From NCBI GenBank assembly GCA_033721915.1, contig JAWWAC010000046.1:1-22870 (forward strand): a stretch of 22,870 nt of DNA. The letters run 5' to 3'. The stretch is from REBR01 sp033721915 (GTDB lineage Bacteria > Pseudomonadota > Gammaproteobacteria > Pseudomonadales > Oleiphilaceae). The stretch's first letter is position 1, and every line of letters starts with the position of its first letter. Below the pieces are notes generated by a model. The model did no database searches, was not told the DNA's origin, and worked only from the letters and a program-made list of their open reading frames with translations. The translations under genes were made by a program, and so were the position numbers. Below, piece after piece: positions 1-6,077 of the stretch.

Positions 1-22
1 GATGCAATACATGAATTTCCAC
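1..22 (-). CDS. istA: IS21 transposase IstA, first seven codons (partial)
   Basis: A GTG start at 22-20 is preceded by AGGAG and opens a frame reading M-E-I-H-V-L-H before the window ends. Many IS21 IstA proteins begin in this way, followed by the HTH that binds the IS ends. The identification rests on this start, its ribosome binding site and the IS21 terminal repeats between 90 and 141, not on any catalytic domain. IstA is the DDE transposase that works with the AAA+ helper IstB. Whether this copy is intact cannot be seen. Confidence 0.6.
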
Positions 23-89
23 AAGTGTCTCCTGAGTCAACATCGGCCGCCGCCTTGGTCAGTTCGTTAGGCGGCCATTTTGCCTCAGG

Positions 90-135
90 TGGGTCAATTT
101 TAAGTCGGCGCTAGTGGGTCAGTATTACTCCGGCG
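90..135. repeat. IS21 inner terminal repeats (two 21-nt copies)
   Basis: The copies are at 90-110 and 115-135 in direct orientation, 25 nt apart, and match at about 16 of 21 positions (TGGGTCA at one end, CGGCG at the other). In IS21 elements such repeats are the transposase binding sites. They lie between the IS tip at 141 and the istA start at 22. Confidence 0.7.
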
Positions 136-927
136 GTGACAGTAGATCACATGGTTATTCGGTGGGACTCTAGCAACGCGGCAATCTGTGAAGCAGGGGC
201 GCTTTGCTGGTAACAGCTTCAAGAATAAGGACTCTACCTCCTCGAAGTAACGCGCACGGGTCACCTGCAGAGGAAGGGCGTACTGCCGGTTCCATTCGTC
301 GCTCAAGCGGCGGAGGAGGCTTCTGAGCTGCTCTGCAGAACTGGGCTGGTTCGAAGCGAGCTCCTCCATGACAAAACGAGTGGCAGAGTAAATTTGTGTC
401 GAGCATCCAGTAGGCTTGGCAAACCGCTTCCCCCGCTTAACAACTCCCGTGTCGTATCCTGCCAGAGAGCTCACGAGGTCGGAGCTGGCGTCCCTGAACA
501 GGAGGATCGTGCGGTCTGGTGTTCCATTCGTTTTTTCGAACGTTTGTTGCATGCAGCCGAAGAGCTGGTGAGGGCTTCGAGCTTCGAACATGTCCAGAAT
601 CAAGTAGCCACTGGCAGGTAACAAAGCGAAGAAAACTCTCAGGAGGACTGGGTCTTTTTTGCCGGGCAACTGGATCTTCGTTTGCAAGTCCTCGTGGCTG
701 ATTACCATTTCCTCACCCGGCTTTGCGTGAACCTGACTTTCTTGAGGGAACTGGCTAAGCCAAGACTGGTAGTTAGCACAGAAACGGGGATAGCTCAGAT
801 TGATGTCAGGGTTCTGAGCTTTCACTCCGTCCAGTACCGACTTGCGTGAAAAGCCAGCGCGGACTTGGTAATGAACATCCGCCCAGTCCACCTGAGGTGC
901 TTTCTGTTCTTTGGATTTCATCGCCAT
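100..927 (-). pseudogene. IstA-like protein lacking the HTH and DDE residues, interrupted by an IS21 end
   Basis: The 275-residue frame resembles the core of IS21 IstA transposases. It has a DWADVH opening (residues 14-19), a YPRFC motif (46-50), an HAKPGEEM segment (68-75), an FALLPASGY strand region (100-108) and a C-terminal ARYFEEVE/LLPAKR stretch (225-243). Three things are missing. There is no N-terminal HTH of about 70 residues, because the protein starts where IstA's core starts. The VDYAGD aspartate position reads VISHED. The DNLK and K-x-E catalytic blocks are not recognisable. The last 13 residues, from C263, are encoded by the inserted IS end, so the natural C terminus is lost. 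The start is ATG at 927; a GTG at 930 directly after the upstream stop is the alternative. An AGGGGGGA sequence sits 8 nt before the ATG. Coupling to the AlpA-like gene suggests a joint function. It could be a decayed transposase or a co-opted DNA-binding protein; the present copy is probably nonfunctional. Confidence 0.6.
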
Positions 928-930
928 CAC

Positions 931-1200
931 TTAATCCCCCCTGACTGAGGAGTTTGTCTGTTGGAATCCGTTTGGGTTATCGAGCCAAGCTAACAGCTCG
1001 CTCAGCAGCCAGTAGTGAGCGCGCGCGCTCAGTCGGCGGCGCATGGCGAATGTGCCAAGCTTTTCGAGGTCGAACCGGTAAGCCCGTGACAATCCCGTGA
1101 TTCGCGCGCATTCCTGCTCGCGTACGGCCCTGTCAGTGAGGTCGCAGAATTGACCCTCCGCGTCGTAACGCGGTTGGGTAGGGTGAGTATCGGTGTGCAT
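931..1200 (-). CDS. AlpA-like small HTH regulator
   Basis: This is an 89-residue protein. Residues about 28-75 follow the AlpA/excisionase-like pattern: an ITGLSRAYRF helix-turn-helix region (34-43), a short G-F hairpin (49-51), basic RRRLSARA (54-61), then WLLSELLAWL (64-73). In known family members this segment recognises DNA, and they regulate excision or transcription of integrated elements (AlpA of CP4-57). The first 25 residues are unrecognised. The ATG start is supported by AGGAG 8 nt upstream. The TAA stop abuts the start of the IstA-like gene, so the two are very likely co-translated. The leader at 1201-1397 holds two inverted repeats that could be operators. I assign the family by pattern only; another small winged-helix family is possible. 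Confidence 0.6.
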   Translation of the reverse strand: MHTDTHPTQPRYDAEGQFCDLTDRAVREQECARITGLSRAYRFDLEKLGTFAMRRRLSARAHYWLLSELLAWLDNPNGFQQTNSSVRGD

Positions 1201-1267
1201 GGTAATGCTCCTGTCTCAGTAGGTTGAGGGAGCATTTTCGTGAAAGTAGTTCGGAGGTGGGGCGTTT

Positions 1268-1297
1268 CTGTCAGTAAAGGATTTCCGTTACTGACAG
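1268..1297. promoter_or_regulatory. Perfect 10-bp inverted repeat upstream of the AlpA-like gene
   Basis: CTGTCAGTAA (1268-1277) and its exact reverse complement TTACTGACAG (1288-1297) are separated by 10 nt. The centres of the two arms are 20 nt apart, about two helical turns, which suits a dimeric regulator. There is no T-tract close behind, so a terminator is less likely. The site is about 70-100 nt upstream of the AlpA-like start; autoregulation by that protein is an inference. Confidence 0.5.
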
Positions 1298-1312
1298 TGT
1301 CGGTTTCTATTT

Positions 1313-1329
1313 TTTAACTAGCTGTTAAA
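1313..1329. promoter_or_regulatory. A/T-rich inverted repeat in the same leader
   Basis: TTTAAC (1313-1318) and GTTAAA (1324-1329) flank TAGCT in an AT-rich stretch. It may belong to the promoter of the minus-strand AlpA-like/IstA-like pair or be a second operator. I do not see a convincing -35/-10 pair. Confidence 0.3.
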
Positions 1330-1397
1330 TAAAGAGTTTTTCTTGTGGTTTTTGCGCGTTTTGCTGGGGAGGCAAGCTTGCCACTCGTGAGCCGCCG

Positions 1398-1931
1398 TCA
1401 CCCCCGCTTCAAAAAGTCTGCTGGCAGATAGCCTTTTTTTGCGAGTTCATTGGTAACTTTGGGGATGTCACCTTTCTTGACATCAAGACCTTCGAGTTCA
1501 CACGCAACTCTCATTTCTTTGTGCGCCACTCTCGTTGGAACGTTCTTCCAATGATGGTTCTGCGACAATGCCCGATGAATAACATGTTGTTGTCTCGACA
1601 GGCGCTGTTTCATCTGCTCGGACCGTTTGTCACGAGCATCTTTGGTCAACTCTCGGCGCGCTTCTCCAAGGGCTTTTTCGCGCATCTGTTTCAAAGCTTC
1701 TTGCTCGGAAAGAGGGTCGCTTGCTTGTACAAGTGATCCTTCATGGTCTCTGGGACCGGTATCTTGTGATTGAGGGTCAGGATAGGGAGGGATTCTGACG
1801 TCCCACTTTGAATGAGGCTGAGTTCTATGCTCAAAGCAAAGGTCGAGTCGAGATAGAACCTTCAGGGCGTCTCCCTCCTTCTGGATTAGCTCCTGCAGGC
1901 CATTCTTGTCGTCGCTTGGTTTTTTGGCCAT
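1398..1931 (-). CDS. Hypothetical protein, charged, 177 aa
   Basis: I do not recognise this family. The protein is soluble, with no signal peptide or membrane segment. Residues 1-70 are polar with a proline-rich part (RIPPYPDP, 46-53). Residues about 75-120 are a strongly charged, probably helical or coiled stretch rich in Arg, Lys, Glu and Gln. The C-terminal 60 residues look like a small compact domain ending in KKGYLPADFLKRG. The ATG at 1931 has only a modest ribosome binding site (AAGGGCGG). The gene is oriented like the AlpA-like/IstA-like pair but is separated from it by about 200 nt. Its base composition matches that patch rather than the housekeeping genes, so it is probably part of the same acquired segment. 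Confidence 0.6.
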   Translation of the reverse strand: MAKKPSDDKNGLQELIQKEGDALKVLSRLDLCFEHRTQPHSKWDVRIPPYPDPQSQDTGPRDHEGSLVQASDPLSEQEALKQMREKALGEARRELTKDARDKRSEQMKQRLSRQQHVIHRALSQNHHWKNVPTRVAHKEMRVACELEGLDVKKGDIPKVTNELAKKGYLPADFLKRG

Positions 1932-2245
1932 GTAGACCGCCCTTGTGCTTGAGTTTTGACGAGTGAAGTGAATTGCCAGAGCGGTGTGGCTCGACTGCAG
2001 ATGCGCGCTGTACGGTTGACCATCCGGTCCAAAAGGAGTTAGAAATCCTGCGAAAAAACAGCGTGGTGGGTCTGCTGGTGGCTTTTGCTACTCTGTCGGT
2101 GCGAAGATTATAAACGATTAGCTGCGCCGCAGTCAGTTAGGAAATCGTCCCAATATTCAGGTGCAGAATGTAGAATAGCCCTTTTTTCACAACGCCAACA
2201 CCGCTCCAGGAGCGGCATCCAGTCAGCGACCAAAGGCATGCAGTC
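1932..2245. other. Intergenic region between the accessory patch and gmk
   Basis: This 314-nt region has no credible gene. It must hold the divergent promoters for the 177-aa gene (minus) and gmk (plus). A possible gmk promoter is TTGCTA (2085-2090), an 18-nt spacer and TATAAA (2109-2114). A compact hairpin CCGCTCC-A-GGAGCGG (2201-2215) lies in the gmk leader. The transition from the AT-richer patch to the GC-rich core falls here, so a junction of an acquired segment would be expected nearby, but I see no direct repeats, tRNA or integrase that would define it. Confidence 0.5.
2085..2114 (+). promoter_or_regulatory. Possible gmk promoter
   Basis: TTGCTA and TATAAA are spaced by 18 nt, about 130 nt upstream of the gmk start. 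The -10 matches 5 of 6 and the -35 matches 4 of 6 consensus bases of a sigma-70 promoter. It is a prediction by eye only. Confidence 0.35.
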
Positions 2246-2881
2246 ATGAGCAACTCCTCTTCACTACTGGGCACCCTGTATGTGCTCTCGGCCCCTTCCG
2301 GCGCCGGCAAGACCAGTCTGGTGGCGGCCATACTGGAGCAGGACCCGCAGCTGTGTGTGTCCATCTCCCACACCACCCGGGCCATGCGTCCCGGTGAAGA
2401 GGACGGTGTGAATTACCACTTTGTGCCGGTGGACACTTTCCAGCGCATGATCGGGGAAGGGCGCTTTCTGGAGCATGCCCGGGTGTTCGACAATTTCTAC
2501 GGCACCAGCGGTGACTGGGTGGACCAGCAGCTGGCCGAAGGCCGTGATGTGATACTGGAGATCGACTGGCAGGGGGCTCAGCAGGTGCGCCGGCTGCGCC
2601 CGGACTGTGTGTCCATTTTCATCGCGCCGCCGTCACTCACGGCACTGCGGGAGCGTCTCGGCAATCGCGGCCAGGATGCCCCGGAGGTGATCGAACGGCG
2701 GCTGAGGGAGGCGGCGGACGAGTGCGGCCATTACCCGGAATACGATTACCTGGTGATCAACGACGACTTTGACCAGGCCAGGCAGCAGCTGCTGGCCATT
2801 GTCACCAGCGAACGGCTGCGCATTTCGGCTCAGCAACAGCGCCACGAGTCCCTCCTGCGTGCTCTGCTGTCCACCCCCTGA
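2246..2881 (+). CDS. gmk: Guanylate kinase
   Basis: Phosphorylates GMP to GDP with ATP in the cytoplasm, feeding GTP, dGTP and (p)ppGpp synthesis. The 211-residue length is normal for the family. The P-loop SAPSGAGKTSL lies at residues 15-25, the GMP-binding SHTTRAMRPGEEDG at 41-54, and EIDWQGAQQVR at 105-115. The RRLREAADE lid region follows in the last third. The ATG at 2246 is taken because the family signature begins about ten residues later; an ATG at 2238 is in another frame. The gene is followed by rpoZ and spoT, a common gammaproteobacterial order that links guanine nucleotide supply with stringent-response genes. Confidence 0.98.
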   Translation: MSNSSSLLGTLYVLSAPSGAGKTSLVAAILEQDPQLCVSISHTTRAMRPGEEDGVNYHFVPVDTFQRMIGEGRFLEHARVFDNFYGTSGDWVDQQLAEGRDVILEIDWQGAQQVRRLRPDCVSIFIAPPSLTALRERLGNRGQDAPEVIERRLREAADECGHYPEYDYLVINDDFDQARQQLLAIVTSERLRISAQQQRHESLLRALLSTP

Positions 2882-2928
2882 AGCCGTTCCGGCCCTGTGG
2901 GGTCGGGCGTCATTGAGCCGGCGCAGGA

Positions 2929-2957
2929 TATACAGGCACCGCATTTGCGGGTACAAT
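2929..2957 (+). promoter_or_regulatory. Predicted rpoZ promoter
   Basis: TATACA (2929-2934), a 17-nt spacer and TACAAT (2952-2957) give a good sigma-70 promoter. The expected transcription start falls near 2964, at the edge of the perfect palindrome CCGCTATAGCGG (2965-2976). rpoZ begins at 3031. Confidence 0.55.
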
Positions 2958-3030
2958 ATCCAGTCCGCTATAGCGGGTGGTCGCGCTGTGCGCTCACCCA
3001 TCTGTTAAACCATTGAACACCGGGGTAATC

Positions 3031-3243
3031 ATGGCTCGAGTCACTGTTGAAGACTGTCTGGAACACGTAGAAAACCGCTTCCAGCTGGTAATGCTCTCCT
3101 CAAAGCGGGCCCGGCAACTGGCCACCATGAATCACGATCCGCTGGTGCCGGAAGAGAACGACAAGCCCACGGTGCTGGCACTGCGTGAAATCGCCGCCGG
3201 CAAGGTGAACTTCGACATGGTCAAGGACGTCGAGGAGGACTGA
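3031..3243 (+). CDS. rpoZ: DNA-directed RNA polymerase omega subunit
   Basis: Omega binds the C-terminal part of beta-prime, aids its assembly and forms part of ppGpp site 1 of RNA polymerase. The protein starts MARVTVEDCLEHVENRF, as in Escherichia coli, and contains the conserved DPLVPEENDKPTVLALREI region, split here as DPLVPEENDK (residues 39-48) and PTVLALREI (49-57). At 70 residues it is about 20 shorter than the E. coli protein, missing only the variable C-terminal tail. The start at 3031 is chosen over an in-frame GTG at 2977 because homology begins there and GGGG precedes it. Its place next to spoT suits its role in the ppGpp response. Confidence 0.97.
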   Translation: MARVTVEDCLEHVENRFQLVMLSSKRARQLATMNHDPLVPEENDKPTVLALREIAAGKVNFDMVKDVEED

Positions 3244-3324
3244 TGTCCCCCGCGGGGCTCCGGCCCTGAGGCCTTGCCAGTACTGGATTGATTGATATTT
3301 CACCTTGTGTTCCTATAGAACAGA

Positions 3325-3363
3325 GGGTGGCAGAAACCCGGGTCTTGCCACCCGGGTTTTTTT
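3325..3363 (+). terminator. Intrinsic terminator after rpoZ, with an overlapping alternative hairpin
   Basis: AAACCCGGG (3334-3342) and CCCGGGTTT (3351-3359) form a 9-bp stem with an 8-nt loop, running into a tract of seven Ts (3357-3363). A second stem, GGGTGGCA (3325-3332) with TGCCACCC (3346-3353), uses part of the same bases and cannot form at the same time. The terminator separates rpoZ from spoT, so spoT probably has its own promoter or depends on read-through. Confidence 0.85.
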
Positions 3364-3421
3364 GCTTCCAGGGGCGGCAAATGCTCCGTCGGTGACCCGC
3401 CATCGTATTTTATGAACACAG

Positions 3422-3436
3422 CCTGTGGCCCACAGG
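3422..3436 (+). promoter_or_regulatory. Inverted repeat in the spoT leader
   Basis: CCTGTGG and CCACAGG flank a single C, about 28 nt before the spoT start. It may be a protein site or a short hairpin in the leader. No clear promoter could be assigned between the terminator and spoT. Confidence 0.35.
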
Positions 3437-3463
3437 TTAAAGCTTGCACACTGAGGCGGCGCA

Positions 3464-5593
3464 ATGTCCGGCATTGAAGCACTGGTAGAACGACTCGGAA
3501 CTTACCTGGATGACAGCAAGGTCAACCAGGTTCGTCGTGCCTACTATTATGCCGAGCAGGCCCACGAGGGGCAGTACCGTCGCAGTGGCGAGCGCTATAT
3601 CACCCATCCGCTGGCGGTGGCGGACATACTGGCCCAGCTGCGACTCGACCACCAGAGCCTGATGGCGGCCATGCTGCACGATGTGATCGAGGACACCGGC
3701 ATCCCCAAGAACGCACTTGCGGACCAGTTCGGTGACCCGGTGGCGGAGCTGGTGGACGGGGTCAGCAAGCTGACCCAGATCGAGTTCCGCACCCGGGCCG
3801 AGGCCCAGGCGGAGAACTTCCAGAAAATGACCCTGGCCATGGCCAAGGATATCCGGGTGATTCTGGTGAAGCTGGCGGACCGGCTGCACAACATGCGCAC
3901 TCTGGGCCCGCTGGCCTACGAAAAGCGCCGCCGTATCGCCACGGAAACCCTGGATATCTATGCCCCCATTGCCCACCGTCTGGGCATGCACAGCCTCTGC
4001 GTCGAGCTGGAGGACCTGGGCTTCAAGGCACTGCACCCCATGCGCTCCCACTATATCGCCAAGGCGGTGCAGAAGCTGCGTGGCAACCACCAGGAGATCA
4101 TCAGCGAGATCCGCAGCCGTCTGGAGAGCAAACTGCAGGAACGGGAACTGCCCGGCGAGATCGTGGGTCGCGAGAAACACCTGCACAGCATCTACAGCAA
4201 GATGAAAACCAAGCAGAAGTCCTTCCACGAGATCATGGATGTGTACGCCTTTCGCATCATCACCCGCACTGTGGACGACTGCTACCGCATACTGGGTGCC
4301 GTGCACAGCCTCTACAAGCCGCTGCCGGGGCGTTTCAAGGACTACATTGCCATGCCCAAGGCCAATGGCTACCAGTCACTGCACACCACCCTGTTCGGCA
4401 TGCATGTGAACATCGAGATCCAGATCCGCACCGAGGAGATGGAGCAGATCGCCAATAACGGCATTGCCGCCCACTGGCTGTACAAGAACGAGGACTCCAT
4501 GGTGGGCCAGGCCAACCAGCGTCGCGTGGACCAGTGGCTGCAGGGGCTGATGGAGATGCGCGAGCGGGCCGATGACTCGCTGGAGTTTATCGAGCACGTG
4601 AAGGTGGACCTGTTCCCGGATGAGATTTACGTGTTCACCCCCCGTGGCAAGATACTGGAGCTGCCCCGTGGCGCCACCGCCGTGGATTTCGCCTACGCCA
4701 TCCATACCGACGTGGGCAATGCCTGTGTGGCCTGCCGTGTGAACAAGCACCTCTCGTCACTGAGCCAGCCACTGCAGAGCGGCCAGACCGTGGAGGTGAT
4801 CACTGCCCCCGGTGCCCGCCCCAACCCGGCCTGGCTGGATTTTGTCAACACCGGCAAGGCCCGCAGCAGCATACGCCATTTCCTCAAGAACCAGCACCGC
4901 CAGGACTCTGTGGCGCTGGGCCGTACCCTGCTGAAGAAATCCCTCCATGGCATTGGCGCCCGCCTCTCTGAGATCAGCGAAGAGCAGCGTCAGCGGGTGC
5001 TGGAGCACAACCAGCTGGACAGCATGGACACACTGCTGGCGGATATCGGTCTGGGCAATCGCATGGCCTATATCGTGGCCCGCCAGCTGGCGCCGGTGGG
5101 GGATCGTGACAAGGAAGAGGCCACGGCACTGAGCCGCACCCAGGCCGGATCCACACTGACCATTGCCGGCACCGAGGGGTCACTGATCCAGTTTGCCGAC
5201 TGCTGCAAGCCCATACCCGGTGACCCCATCGTGGGTCGCATGACCTCCGGTGATGGCATGATTATCCACTCCGAGAGCTGCGAGGAGGCGTTCCCGGGGG
5301 CCGAGGACAGCCATCGCCTGGTGCATCTGTCCTGGGCCAAGGACATTACCGACGAGTTCTCCGTGGAGCTGCGTGTGGAACTGGCCCGCCAGCGTGGCCT
5401 GATCGCCGAGCTGGCCAATGCCATTACCCACACCGAAGCCAATATCGAGCGCATCAATGTGGAAGAGCACGATGCCCACCACAGCGTGATCAGCCTGGTG
5501 GTCCATGTGCAGGGTCGACAGCAGCTGGCCCGCATCATGCGCCGCATCCGTGCCATCCGTTCGGTCACCAACATCAGCCGCATCCGGCGTTAA
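3464..5593 (+). CDS. spoT: Bifunctional (p)ppGpp synthetase/hydrolase SpoT
   Basis: Makes and degrades the alarmone (p)ppGpp. The 709 residues match E. coli SpoT (about 700). The HD hydrolase domain carries the ITHPL motif (46-50) and HDVIED (72-77), so hydrolase activity is expected, and KLADRLHNMRTL (136-147) completes it. The synthetase region has YSKMKTKQKSFHEIMD (244-259) and the substrate loop GRFKDYIAMPKANGYQSLHT (289-308). A TGS domain starts near 385 (DEIYVFTPRG, 386-395), with AVDFAYAIHTDVG at 406-418. A conserved Cys pair, DCCKP, precedes the C-terminal ACT domain (about 630-705). I did not settle whether the synthetase is active or as weak as in E. coli SpoT. The start is the only one giving a family-like N terminus. 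Confidence 0.97.
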   Translation: MSGIEALVERLGTYLDDSKVNQVRRAYYYAEQAHEGQYRRSGERYITHPLAVADILAQLRLDHQSLMAAMLHDVIEDTGIPKNALADQFGDPVAELVDGVSKLTQIEFRTRAEAQAENFQKMTLAMAKDIRVILVKLADRLHNMRTLGPLAYEKRRRIATETLDIYAPIAHRLGMHSLCVELEDLGFKALHPMRSHYIAKAVQKLRGNHQEIISEIRSRLESKLQERELPGEIVGREKHLHSIYSKMKTKQKSFHEIMDVYAFRIITRTVDDCYRILGAVHSLYKPLPGRFKDYIAMPKANGYQSLHTTLFGMHVNIEIQIRTEEMEQIANNGIAAHWLYKNEDSMVGQANQRRVDQWLQGLMEMRERADDSLEFIEHVKVDLFPDEIYVFTPRGKILELPRGATAVDFAYAIHTDVGNACVACRVNKHLSSLSQPLQSGQTVEVITAPGARPNPAWLDFVNTGKARSSIRHFLKNQHRQDSVALGRTLLKKSLHGIGARLSEISEEQRQRVLEHNQLDSMDTLLADIGLGNRMAYIVARQLAPVGDRDKEEATALSRTQAGSTLTIAGTEGSLIQFADCCKPIPGDPIVGRMTSGDGMIIHSESCEEAFPGAEDSHRLVHLSWAKDITDEFSVELRVELARQRGLIAELANAITHTEANIERINVEEHDAHHSVISLVVHVQGRQQLARIMRRIRAIRSVTNISRIRR

Positions 5594-5608
5594 TCAGAGG
5601 CTTGCTAC

Positions 5609-5634
5609 TTGACAGCTGGCGTCTCTGACGCCAG
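5609..5634 (+). promoter_or_regulatory. TTGACA motif and hairpin between spoT and ridA
   Basis: A perfect TTGACA (5609-5614) is directly followed by CTGGCGT-CTCTG-ACGCCAG (5616-5634), a 7-bp stem with a 5-nt loop. There is no clear -10 at the right distance. A T-run (TTTTT, from about 5644) follows after roughly 9 nt, so this could act as a weak spoT terminator or as a regulatory hairpin for ridA. Confidence 0.35.
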
Positions 5635-5683
5635 AGTCGATCGTTTTTCCGGCAAATGCCCAGTGCGAAGGAAACACAGCATC

Positions 5684-6070
5684 ATGACCAACAAATCCGT
5701 CATTCAGACTGACCATGCCCCCAAGGCCATCGGCACCTATTCACAGGCGGTCAAGGCCGGCGACACGGTCTACCTGTCAGGACAGATCCCCCTGGACCCG
5801 GCCACCATGGAACTGGTGCCCGGTGATGTGGAGGCCCAGATCAACCAGGTGTTCCGCAACCTGAAGGCGGTGTGCGAGGCCTCGGGCGGTACCCTGCAGG
5901 ATATCGTCAAGCTGAACATCTTTCTGGCGGACATGAACGACTTCGCCAGAGTCAATGAAGTGATGGCCACCGTCTTCAAGGATCCCTATCCGGCCCGTGC
6001 CGCCATCGGTGTGGCGGCACTGCCCAAGGGCGCCCGGGTGGAGATGGACGGCGTCATGGTGCTGCGCTGA
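5684..6070 (+). CDS. ridA: Reactive intermediate deaminase RidA
   Basis: RidA hydrolyses reactive enamine/imine intermediates such as 2-aminoacrylate, released by PLP enzymes like threonine dehydratase, and so protects other PLP enzymes. The protein has the normal 128 residues. The substrate-carboxylate-binding arginine is R105 in PYPARAAIG (101-109), and E120 follows in RVEMDG. SGQIPLDP (32-39) is the family's N-terminal motif. The ATG at 5684 has GAAGGA upstream; an in-frame start at 5609 would add residues not seen in the family. It follows spoT, as in several gammaproteobacteria, and ends 7 nt from a convergent SDR gene. Confidence 0.96.
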   Translation: MTNKSVIQTDHAPKAIGTYSQAVKAGDTVYLSGQIPLDPATMELVPGDVEAQINQVFRNLKAVCEASGGTLQDIVKLNIFLADMNDFARVNEVMATVFKDPYPARAAIGVAALPKGARVEMDGVMVLR

Positions 6071-6077
6071 GGTCCCG

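Larger units (their letters stand above)
1..141 (-). mobile_element. IS21-family insertion sequence, left end (partial)
   Basis: On the minus strand this stretch begins with TGTCACCGCC at 141 and carries two related 21-nt repeats, at 115-135 and 90-110. Both begin, on the plus strand, with TGGGTCA and end with CGGCG. Multiple terminal repeats with a GACCCA core and a TG start are characteristic of IS21-family ends. The element continues past the left edge with an istA start at 22. The end lies inside the IstA-like gene at 100-927, whose last 13 codons come from the IS. The other end and the target duplication are outside the window. The element cannot be named to a specific IS. Confidence 0.8.

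Noticed and set aside
1371..1382. Palindrome GGCAAGCTTGCC as terminator of the 177-aa gene
   Set aside because: It has no loop and no T-tract on the minus strand, so I do not list it as a terminator.
3437..4306. 289-codon minus-strand frame inside spoT
   Set aside because: Antisense shadow of the HD and synthetase coding region; no family resemblance and no ribosome binding site.
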